A DNA stretch of 64,000 bases from Litorivicinus lipolyticus (lineage in GTDB: Bacteria > Pseudomonadota > Gammaproteobacteria > Pseudomonadales > Litorivicinaceae), in the NCBI RefSeq assembly GCF_009650135.1, contig NZ_CP045871.1, forward strand, positions 1,550,001-1,614,000. The letters run 5' to 3'. A program made the translations under genes and the position numbers. A model generated the notes under the pieces. That model searched no databases. It saw nothing but the letters and a program-made list of their open reading frames with translations, and was not told where the DNA came from. Below, in pieces: positions 54,903 to 64,000 of this stretch. Numbering within the stretch: the first letter of the stretch is position 1; each line of letters starts with the position of its first letter.

Positions 54903-57011
54903 TTGATCACTGACACCCTAAAGAACGACATTCGGACCGCGTACTCGGCGTTTAATGACGCCGCTGGCGGCGAATCCCGGCCCGGCCAACGCCACATGCT
55001 GGCCTGGGTCACACAGGGGCTGATGCGCGACGGTGGCGGCAAGGTCGTCATCGAGGCCGGTACCGGTACCGGCAAGACCGTGGGTTACCTGATTCCATCG
55101 TTACTGTGTGCACGTGAACTGGGCAAACAGGTGGTCATCAGCACCGCCACGGTGGCGCTGCAAAACCAACTACTGCAAAAAGACATCCCGCAGCTGATCA
55201 GCAGCGGCGCCCTAAAAACCGACGCCAAACTGGCTAAGGGGCGCCGCCGTTACCTGTGCCCGATTCGCCTCGAACAAGCCATTGCCGACACCCAGGGTCA
55301 GCACGAGGACGAAATCCTCTTTCGCCCTACCACGCACCAACTCGGCAGCCTAAAGGGCTTTTACGAGCAATTCGCCGACGGCAGCTGGGACGGTGACCTG
55401 GACGGATGGGACGAATCCATCGATGGCGACCTGATCCCCATGGTCACCACCGACCACGCCGGCTGCCGCGGACGCCAATGCGAAGCGATCAATGACTGTC
55501 CATTTTTTGCCGCGCGCGATGCGCTAGATGACGCTGAGGTTATTATTACCAATCATGACCTGGTGTTGTCCGACCTGTCGTTGGGCGGCGGTGTGGTACT
55601 GCCGGCACCGGAGGACGCGATTTATGTGTTCGACGAAGGCCACCAACTGGCCGAAAAAGCGATCAACCATCAAACCGGCAGCCTGCAACTGCAAAGCAGT
55701 ATTAATTGGGCCGCCGGCCTGCCAAAACGGCTTGACGCCTTGGTTGGTGTGATCGGCAAAACCAGTGAACTGGCGTCGACCATTCGTCGCATCCAAAAAA
55801 CGCTAACCGATTGTGTCGCCGCGCTCGGCGCCGTGGATGACTCGGTGCGCGCGCTGATCGATCGCGAAATCGATACCAACCGATGGAGCGAAAGTGGCGC
55901 CGGTGCGCCCTTGCTAAGGCTGTCGCTGGACCCGATCGAGGCGGCATTGCAACGCCAGCTGGCCGACGCCGGCTCCCCATTCCGGGCCGTCGCCAGTGAT
56001 CTGGGCAGCGTGGTTGACTGGCTAAAGCACGAAGCAGAGAAACCCAATGGCGAATTGGATCGCGAGGTCGCCCGATCCAACCAAGGCTTTTTCAACAAGG
56101 CCAAAATACGCGCCGAAGACGCGGTGTCGCTGCTAACCAAATGGGGCGCCGGCAACTCGAGCGGGCCCGAGGCCCGTTGGATCCTGCTAAACGGGATTGA
56201 ACGAAAATCTCAGTGGCAAGACGCCGATCCCGAGCTTTGGTTCAGCCCGGCCAGCGCCGGCCCGGGTCTAAGCAGCAGCCTCTGGGACGCCTGCGCCGGT
56301 GCCGTGGTGTGCAGCGCAACCCTGGCCGTCGGGCGCTCATTCGACCGACTCTACCAAGCCATCGGCCTCAGCCCAGACGTGCCCTGTCACATGGTCGGCG
56401 GCGCCTTTGACTACCCCAACCAGGGCCAAATCGTGGTCCCGGACATCGCCGTTGACCCGACCCAAGCCGACGCTCACGACCAAGCCATTTTGGCCCATGC
56501 CCAAACCTTAATCGGCCAAAACAAAGGCACGCTGATACTATTTTCTAGCCGCGCCCAGCTGCGCCGCGTGACCGAATTGCTGTCGACCGGGCTGTCGGCC
56601 CAGGTCCTATCCCAGCTCGAACTCGGTCGCTACGAGTTGCTTAAGCATCACCGACTGCGCCGCGAGCGTGGTCAGCCCTCGATCATTTTCGGCATGCAGA
56701 GCTACGGTGAGGGCATCGACTTACCCGGTGATTTGCTGGAGGAAGTGGTCATTACGCGGCTGCCGTTCTCGCAGCCGGACGACCCAATCCACGCGACCTA
56801 TGCTGAATGGGTCGAGCGCCAAGGGCTGCGTTCGTTCAGCGCGATCACACTACCAATGGCATCGATTCGACTGCGCCAAGCGGTCGGTCGCCTGATTCGC
56901 AGTGCCAGTGACACCGGCACCGTGACGTTTTTGGACAACCGGGTCAAAACCAAAGGGTATGGCCGTCAGCTGCTGGATGACCTGCCACCCTTTCGCAGGG
57001 TTGGCGTTTAG
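54903..57011 (+). CDS. dinG: ATP-dependent DNA helicase DinG-like
   Basis: This XPD-like superfamily 2 helicase of ~700 residues has Walker A VIEAGTGTGKTVGYLIPSLL, Fe-S cluster cysteines (YLCPIR, AGCRGRQCEAINDCPF), the DEGH box (YVFDEGHQLAEK), SYGEGIDLPGDLLEEVVI and QAVGRLIRS. A TTG at 54903 (ITDTLKND) is preferred because the ATG at 54843 overlaps the divergent gene's start. DinG unwinds R-loops and D-loops in repair. Its end overlaps the HD-GYP gene by 4 bp (convergent). Confidence 0.9.
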   Translation: MITDTLKNDIRTAYSAFNDAAGGESRPGQRHMLAWVTQGLMRDGGGKVVIEAGTGTGKTVGYLIPSLLCARELGKQVVISTATVALQNQLLQKDIPQLISSGALKTDAKLAKGRRRYLCPIRLEQAIADTQGQHEDEILFRPTTHQLGSLKGFYEQFADGSWDGDLDGWDESIDGDLIPMVTTDHAGCRGRQCEAINDCPFFAARDALDDAEVIITNHDLVLSDLSLGGGVVLPAPEDAIYVFDEGHQLAEKAINHQTGSLQLQSSINWAAGLPKRLDALVGVIGKTSELASTIRRIQKTLTDCVAALGAVDDSVRALIDREIDTNRWSESGAGAPLLRLSLDPIEAALQRQLADAGSPFRAVASDLGSVVDWLKHEAEKPNGELDREVARSNQGFFNKAKIRAEDAVSLLTKWGAGNSSGPEARWILLNGIERKSQWQDADPELWFSPASAGPGLSSSLWDACAGAVVCSATLAVGRSFDRLYQAIGLSPDVPCHMVGGAFDYPNQGQIVVPDIAVDPTQADAHDQAILAHAQTLIGQNKGTLILFSSRAQLRRVTELLSTGLSAQVLSQLELGRYELLKHHRLRRERGQPSIIFGMQSYGEGIDLPGDLLEEVVITRLPFSQPDDPIHATYAEWVERQGLRSFSAITLPMASIRLRQAVGRLIRSASDTGTVTFLDNRVKTKGYGRQLLDDLPPFRRVGV

Positions 57012-58342
57012 TCGATGAGAGCGGTTTTAGCCGCCGCTTTGGTCTGTCCGAATCCCTGGCTGACGATCATGCCGGCTTGCAATATTTCCTCCTCAACCGA
57101 CGCGGTCAAAAAGTAACTGGTCTGCGAACTTAAGACCAGGTAACCGGTGATTGCTTTGGGCAGCTCGTCGAGCAAGAACGAACGGGCAATGGTTAGCTCG
57201 TGATGCTCGTTCAAATCGATCGGCACCGCTTGGGTGCGCTCAACGGTTGGGTCATAGACCACTACCGAGGGTCGTAATGGCGCGTTCGGATTGGCCTCGA
57301 CGACTAAGGCCGTGCGGTCATCGGACAAGGCCACCAACGACCCCGGCGGGTAAACACCCAGCGCGCGAATAAACCGATCCAGCAAGTTCGGTGCAAACCA
57401 CGCGCGTTCCTTGCCAAACATTTGTTTGACCGCCGCGCTCGGTGACAATGGAGTACCGCCATTGCGTGGATTACACAGGTTGTCATAACGATTCGCAATC
57501 GCCACTACTTTGGCTTCTACCGGGATGTCCGCGGCCATTAACTTATGGGGGTAGCCGGTGCCGTCACAGCGCTCGTGGTGATAGCGAATGATATTGATCG
57601 CGATCAACGACGCGTTTTCAGTGCCTTCAACCATCTGTGCGCCCTTGCGCACGTGTTCGTGATACAGCGCCTGTTCGGGCCCGGACAGCTCGTTGGGCTT
57701 AAGCGACAGTTGTTTGGGTAGCCGCATAATGCCCAGGTCATGCAAAAAGGCCCCGACCCCGATATCGCGCACCCATTCGTCATCCATATCAGTGGCCCGC
57801 GCCAACATGACCGACAAGGCCGTCACGTTTATCGCGTGCCCCGAGAAAAAATAGTCATTGCCGGTCGGCACATTGATCAGCTGCATGACGGCGTTCGGGT
57901 CGCGCGTCAGCTCTTCCGTAACCTCGTTAGCAATGGTGCTGGCTGCGGACAATGCGACCTCGTTGGCACTGATCAAATTCGGCATCAGGTCACGCACGCG
58001 TTGGCTCAGCTCCGAGACCTTTTTTTCAGCCAAGTTGAGGCGCGAGCGCGAGGCTTTCAGTTGGTTACGGGCGGCCACCTTGGCCACTTCAACCGCTTCC
58101 ATTGCGTCAATGTCCTCGCGGCTTAACTCGACCACGTCCTCAGCCATGGTCTCGCGCACGTCGCTGCGTTCGGGGTCCCATTCAGCATTGCGTAGTTTGC
58201 GTAACGCCTTGACCTTAGCGAGCATACCGGCGTCGGTAATTTTAAACTTGGCCGACGCAAACGGATGCTCGAACCAGGACAGGTTCAAGTGCACATACAT
58301 GCCCTCTTTCAGGTCCGCCTTATCAATAAACTGGAGCGCCAT
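57008..58342 (-). CDS. HD-GYP domain protein, paralogue 1
   Basis: This 444-residue protein has an N-terminal DUF3391-like domain (about 8-110; LKEGMYVHLNLSWFEHPFAS), a coiled linker and an HD-GYP domain. The metal-binding HD is in FLHDLGIMRLP (201-202), with HHERCDGTGYP at 255-265. Such enzymes hydrolyse cyclic di-GMP. The Lys usually after HDIG is Ile here (HDLGI), which may reduce activity. A second copy follows upstream at 58414. The gene probably belongs to a tandem duplication. Confidence 0.87.
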   Translation of the reverse strand: MALQFIDKADLKEGMYVHLNLSWFEHPFASAKFKITDAGMLAKVKALRKLRNAEWDPERSDVRETMAEDVVELSREDIDAMEAVEVAKVAARNQLKASRSRLNLAEKKVSELSQRVRDLMPNLISANEVALSAASTIANEVTEELTRDPNAVMQLINVPTGNDYFFSGHAINVTALSVMLARATDMDDEWVRDIGVGAFLHDLGIMRLPKQLSLKPNELSGPEQALYHEHVRKGAQMVEGTENASLIAINIIRYHHERCDGTGYPHKLMAADIPVEAKVVAIANRYDNLCNPRNGGTPLSPSAAVKQMFGKERAWFAPNLLDRFIRALGVYPPGSLVALSDDRTALVVEANPNAPLRPSVVVYDPTVERTQAVPIDLNEHHELTIARSFLLDELPKAITGYLVLSSQTSYFLTASVEEEILQAGMIVSQGFGQTKAAAKTALID

Positions 58343-58413
58343 AGTTACCTCGGTCGTTAGGCAGTCAGCCTAGGCGGGATAAGGGAATTCGGCGAGGACG
58401 ATGGTACTAGCCC

Positions 58414-59709
58414 TTAGGGTTTGGCGGTCTGATCGCGCAGTCGTTCACCGGCCGCTAGGATCTCGCTGTCGACCGCACTGACCAAGTAATAATGGGTCCG
58501 CGCACTCAGCGCCAGGTAGCTTGAAATCACGTCCGGCAATTGATCGACTACATACGAGCGCTCAACCGACAGCGCGCCGTGCGCTGACAGGTCCAGTGGC
58601 ACCGCGTCCGTGCGTTTAACCACCGGGTCATACACGACCACCAGGGGCTTCAGCGGCGCCGCTGGATTGGACTGTACGACGATGCCAATCTGGTCATTAT
58701 TAAGCCCAACCAAGGTGCCGGGCGGGTATACGCCCAGACACTTCACAAACAAGTCCAGCAAGCGCTTATCAAAGTGGGCACGTTCTTTTGCGAACAGGTA
58801 CTTAATCGCATCCGACGGCGCCAAGGGTGCACGCCCGTGGCTAGGGTTGCAAAGGTGATCATAGCGATTGGCCAGCGCGACGATTTTGGCAGCGACTGGG
58901 ATCTTGTCGGCGCCAAGGCCACGTGGACTGCCTTTGCCATCACAGCGTTCATGGTGGCAGGCGATGATTTGGCGGACGATGGCGGCGGCGTTGTCGCCCA
59001 TGATTTCCAAACCGATTCGACAGTGCTCTTGGTATAGCCGCGACTCGGGTGCGTTCAACTCAGATTTTTTCAGGGTCAATGATTTGGGCAACCGTGTGGT
59101 GCCGATGTCATGTAAAAACGCACCCAGCCCTATGCTGTGGACCTGTGCATCGTCCAGCTCTGCGGCGCGTGCCAGCATTACTGACATCGCAGTCACGTTG
59201 ATGGCATGGCGACCAAAACTCGAATCATCACCCGCGGACAGGTTAATCAGCTGCATCACCGCGTTGGGGTCCGACACCAGGTCATCGGTGACTTCGCCGG
59301 CGATGTCACCGGCCGCCGCAATCGCGATCTCGCTGCCACTGGTTAGGTTACCCATCAAATTACGTACACGCTGGTTTAACAGGCGCACTTTTGACTCGGT
59401 TTTGTTGAGCGCGCTGCGCTGGGACTTAAGGGCGTCGCGGGCGTCGGCGTCGGCGTCGGCGTTGCTGATGACCGCTGCGGCTTCCTGGACGTCGTCCGCA
59501 GGCCCGGACTCCGCGGCCTTATCAAGGTCGCTCTTGTCCGGATCCCAGGTCACAGTGGACAGCTTTCGCAGGGCCTGTATTTGGGCCAGAGTGGCGGCGT
59601 CAGTGATCTTAAAGCGCGCCGACGCAAAGGGGTGATCAAACCACGACAGCCCCAAGTCGACATACATGCCGACCTTGAGTTCACCCTTTGCAATCTTCGG
59701 TAGCGACAT
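58414..59709 (-). CDS. HD-GYP domain protein, paralogue 2 with degenerate GYP
   Basis: The 431-residue product is collinear with its neighbour: GELKVGMYVDLGLSWFDHPF, an acidic linker and an HD-GYP domain. The HD motif is FLHDIGTTRLP and the GYP motif has become HHERCDGKGSP. Tyr to Ser in GYP and the lost Lys after HDIG suggest weak or absent phosphodiesterase activity, perhaps a binding role. ATG at 59709 has a GGGAG site. The two genes are 71 bp apart and probably arose by duplication. Confidence 0.87.
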   Translation of the reverse strand: MSLPKIAKGELKVGMYVDLGLSWFDHPFASARFKITDAATLAQIQALRKLSTVTWDPDKSDLDKAAESGPADDVQEAAAVISNADADADARDALKSQRSALNKTESKVRLLNQRVRNLMGNLTSGSEIAIAAAGDIAGEVTDDLVSDPNAVMQLINLSAGDDSSFGRHAINVTAMSVMLARAAELDDAQVHSIGLGAFLHDIGTTRLPKSLTLKKSELNAPESRLYQEHCRIGLEIMGDNAAAIVRQIIACHHERCDGKGSPRGLGADKIPVAAKIVALANRYDHLCNPSHGRAPLAPSDAIKYLFAKERAHFDKRLLDLFVKCLGVYPPGTLVGLNNDQIGIVVQSNPAAPLKPLVVVYDPVVKRTDAVPLDLSAHGALSVERSYVVDQLPDVISSYLALSARTHYYLVSAVDSEILAAGERLRDQTAKP

Positions 59710-59748
59710 GCCGACTCCCATCCACAGGAGCAGTATAAAACACCGGCC

Positions 59749-59775
59749 AAAAAAAACGGGGCCAAGGCCCCGTTT
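59749..59775 (-). terminator. Intrinsic terminator after sucD
   Basis: Read leftward, ACGGGGCC-TT-GGCCCCGT is followed by eight T. It lies about 25 bp after the sucD stop and ends the suc operon. Confidence 0.9.
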
Positions 59776-59800
59776 CTATTCATCCATTGCATGCAATGAA

Positions 59801-60670
59801 CTAGCCCAAGGCTTTAACCATGGTTTCGCCAATGGCCGCCAAGTTCTTGGTGGTGTGCACACCTGCCGCTTCCAGCGCTGCAAACTTTTCAGCTGCAGTG
59901 CCTTTACCGCCGGCGATGATGGCGCCTGCGTGGCCCATGCGCTTACCTGCCGGTGCCGTGACACCTGCGATGTACGACACGACCGGCTTAGTCACGTGGG
60001 CTTTGATGTACTCGGCTGCTTCTTCTTCAGCCGTGCCACCGATTTCGCCGATCATGACGATGCCTTCGGTCTGCGGATCTTCCTGGAACCACTTCAATAC
60101 GTCGATGAAGTTGGTACCGGGAATCGGGTCACCGCCAATGCCGACACAGGTCGACTGGCCAAGACCCAGGTCCGTGGTTTGCTTAACCGCTTCGTAGGTC
60201 AGGGTGCCTGAACGCGAAACGATACCGATCTTGCCCGGCAAGTGAATGTGACCGGGCATGATGCCGATCTTGCACTCGCCCGGTGTGATTACACCCGGGC
60301 AGTTCGGTCCGATCAAGGTCACGCTTTCCTGGTCTGCTTTGACTTTAATGTCCAGCATATCCAGCGTCGGCACGCCTTCGGTGATAACAACAATGATCTT
60401 CAAACCTGCGTTGATCGCTTCGAACACAGAGTCCTTAACGAAAGGTGCAGGCACGTAAATCACAGTCGCGTCGGCATCGGTTGCCGCAACGGCCTCGGAC
60501 ACGGTGTTGAACACGGGCAAACCCAAGTGTTCAGTGCCGCCCTTACCCGGCGTCACGCCACCGACCATTTTAGTGCCGTAGGCAATCGCTTGCTCGGAGT
60601 GGAAGGTCCCGTTCTTACCGGTAAAACCCTGGCAGATGACCTTGGTGTCTTTGTTGATCAAAACACTCAT
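59801..60670 (-). CDS. sucD: Succinyl-CoA synthetase, alpha subunit
   Basis: This 289-residue subunit has a CoA-binding Rossmann fold ([26 protein letters not shown]), the [10 protein letters not shown] block and the phosphorylated His in the C-terminal region [10 protein letters not shown]. It makes succinate and ATP or GTP from succinyl-CoA. Its ATG follows directly on the sucC stop. Length and motifs are canonical. Confidence 0.97.
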   Translation of the reverse strand: MSVLINKDTKVICQGFTGKNGTFHSEQAIAYGTKMVGGVTPGKGGTEHLGLPVFNTVSEAVAATDADATVIYVPAPFVKDSVFEAINAGLKIIVVITEGVPTLDMLDIKVKADQESVTLIGPNCPGVITPGECKIGIMPGHIHLPGKIGIVSRSGTLTYEAVKQTTDLGLGQSTCVGIGGDPIPGTNFIDVLKWFQEDPQTEGIVMIGEIGGTAEEEAAEYIKAHVTKPVVSYIAGVTAPAGKRMGHAGAIIAGGKGTAAEKFAALEAAGVHTTKNLAAIGETMVKALG

Positions 60671-61840
60671 TTATAGCGCTCCTGCTGCAGCTTTTACGGC
60701 TTTTTGCGCGGCGTCAGTCAGACTTTCACCGGCAATGATGTTGACGTCTGATGCTTTCAAGACCGCCTTGCCCTGTTCGGCATTGGTGCCTTCCAAACGG
60801 ACGATCACAGGCACTTCAACGCCGACTTCTTTGACCGCGGCAATGATGCCCTCGGCAATCATGTCGCAACGAACGATGCCGCCGAAGATGTTGACCAACA
60901 CGGCTTTAACCTTGGTGTCGGACAAAATGATCTTGAAGGCTTCGGCCACACGCTCTTTCGTCGCGCCGCCGCCCACGTCCAAGAAGTTAGCTGGGCTGCC
61001 GCCGTGCAACTGAACCGTGTCCATGGTGCCCATGGCCAATCCAGCGCCGTTGACCATGCAACCGATGCTGCCGTCCAGCGCTACGTAGTTCAGTTCGAAC
61101 TGAGCCGCGTGCGCTTCACGTGCATCTTCCTGTGACGGATCGTGCATTTCCTGAAGTGCTTTCTGGCGATACATGGCGTTCGAATCGATCACGCACTTAG
61201 CATCCAAGCAATGCAAGTTGCCTTCGTCGGTGATAACCAAGGGGTTAACTTCCAACAACGCCAAGTCTTTGTCGTGAACCAGCTTCGACAGGCCCATGAA
61301 GATGTGCACGAACTGCTTTTGCTGAGTCGGGTTCAAACCCAACTTGAACGCGATTTCGCGCGCTTGGTAGGGCTGTGCGCCAACCAAGGGATCGATCTCA
61401 GCTTTCAAGATCTTTTCAGGTGTTTCTTCGGCCACCTTCTCGATCTCAACGCCACCTTCGGTCGACGCCATGAAGACAACGCGGCGCGTGCCACGGTCCA
61501 CGACTGCGCCCAAATACAGCTCATTGGCAATATCCGTGCATGACTCGATCAGGATTTTTGAAACCGGCTGACCGTTTGCATCGGTCTGGTAGGTCACCAG
61601 GTTAGTGCCAATCATCGCCTCGCAGAACTCGCGGATTTCCGCTTCGCTCTTGACCAGCTTTACGCCGCCCGCTTTACCGCGGCCACCGGCGTGGACCTGG
61701 GCTTTGACAACAAACATGTCGCCGCCGATTTTTTTGGCGCCTTCCAGCACTTCTTCGACTGTGTCACAGGCGTAGCCTGTAGAAACGGGCAGTCCGTACT
61801 CTCGAAAGAGTTGCTTACCTTGATATTCGTGAAGGTTCAT
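60671..61840 (-). CDS. sucC: Succinyl-CoA synthetase, beta subunit
   Basis: ATG at 61840 ([16 protein letters not shown]) gives 389 residues, matching SucC. The longer upstream frame is rejected. The ATP-grasp region shows [32 protein letters not shown] and [11 protein letters not shown]. The C-terminal ligase domain has [14 protein letters not shown]. It is encoded with sucD and downstream of sucB-lpd. Confidence 0.97.
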   Translation of the reverse strand: MNLHEYQGKQLFREYGLPVSTGYACDTVEEVLEGAKKIGGDMFVVKAQVHAGGRGKAGGVKLVKSEAEIREFCEAMIGTNLVTYQTDANGQPVSKILIESCTDIANELYLGAVVDRGTRRVVFMASTEGGVEIEKVAEETPEKILKAEIDPLVGAQPYQAREIAFKLGLNPTQQKQFVHIFMGLSKLVHDKDLALLEVNPLVITDEGNLHCLDAKCVIDSNAMYRQKALQEMHDPSQEDAREAHAAQFELNYVALDGSIGCMVNGAGLAMGTMDTVQLHGGSPANFLDVGGGATKERVAEAFKIILSDTKVKAVLVNIFGGIVRCDMIAEGIIAAVKEVGVEVPVIVRLEGTNAEQGKAVLKASDVNIIAGESLTDAAQKAVKAAAGAL

Positions 61841-61955
61841 TTTCCTAATCTCTTTGATCGGATCAATTTCGCTCGACGGATCGAGCCCCAGACACCTCGG
61901 GATCACCTTGGCGTCGGTTCACAGCGGGGAGTTACGCCCGTCCATGGGTGCCTAA

Positions 61956-61976
61956 ACAAAAGCCCCCGAGGGGGCC
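61956..61976 (-). terminator. Intrinsic terminator or attenuator after lpd
   Basis: Read leftward, GCCCCC-TC-GGGGGC is followed by TTTTGTTT. It lies between lpd and sucC, so it may partly separate sucAB-lpd from sucCD transcription. Confidence 0.7.
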
Positions 61977-61998
61977 AATGCTGCATTAGGCGCGTTCG

Positions 61999-64000
<2,002 letters not shown>

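Noticed and set aside
58868..59635. 255-codon frame antisense to HD-GYP paralogue 2
   Set aside because: Low-complexity Ser/Ala/Arg composition typical of an antisense shadow in high-GC DNA; the opposite strand has clear domains.

Overview
The window is about 60% GC and looks like a chromosomal segment of a heterotrophic, probably marine, gammaproteobacterium. The evidence is the sucB-lpd-sucC-sucD order, a RhlB-type helicase, long-form QueF, the YadG/YadH exporter, SelO with a C-terminal Cys-Ser-Ser, GalU, GpsA and a TRAP carboxylate transporter. The genus cannot be fixed from sequence alone. Both ends are cut through genes: an Hsp70-like protein on the left and sucB on the right.

0-19 kb is a sugar-acid and deoxysugar island. 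Four genes (udh, an aldehyde dehydrogenase, kdgD, gci) around a GntR regulator make a complete oxidative route from galacturonate/glucuronate to 2-oxoglutarate. Two TTGTA-N-TACAA-type sites are candidate operators. A gluconokinase gene follows. Next comes a complete L-rhamnose locus of the rhizobial type: rhaD and rhaI leftward, rhaR-S-T-P-Q-M-K rightward. Uronate plus rhamnose catabolism side by side suits use of rhamnose-uronate polymers such as ulvan or rhamnogalacturonan (inference).

19.2-30.1 kb looks like an accessory segment. On its left edge is a 15-bp copy of a tRNA-Ser 3' end with its own terminator, beside an IS3-type transposase remnant. On its right edge is the intact tRNA-Ser(GGA). 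Between them lie a GntR-controlled TRAP transporter with a class III CoA-transferase and an HMG-CoA-lyase-like enzyme, relics of a mannoside locus (MurQ-like fragment, sugar-ABC ATPase tail, broken GH38 alpha-mannosidase), a 12-copy heptanucleotide repeat and an AT-rich serine hydrolase. Upstream of the tRNA-Ser lies a 101-bp tandem array, each unit carrying the first 23 nt of the tRNA.

30.7-38.1 kb is housekeeping: nitroreductase, class III nucleotide cyclase, queF, an ABC-2 exporter, a duplicated tRNA-Glu/tRNA-Gly cluster, a histone-deacetylase-like amidohydrolase, galU and an MlaC-like protein. 38.1-45.0 kb is one tightly overlapping leftward operon for a minimal Flp/Tad pilus whose ATPase carries an N-terminal FHA domain.

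45-64 kb holds tpx, tRNA-Cys, a truncated RimK-like ATP-grasp gene meeting a GNAT gene tail to tail, a lone response regulator, a PaiB-like protein, a winged-helix regulator, gpsA, selO, rhlB, a thiolase, a degenerate inositol-phosphatase-like protein, dinG, two tandem HD-GYP paralogues with altered signature motifs, and the 2-oxoglutarate dehydrogenase/succinyl-CoA synthetase operon. The TCA operon is where the uronate pathway's 2-oxoglutarate would enter central metabolism.
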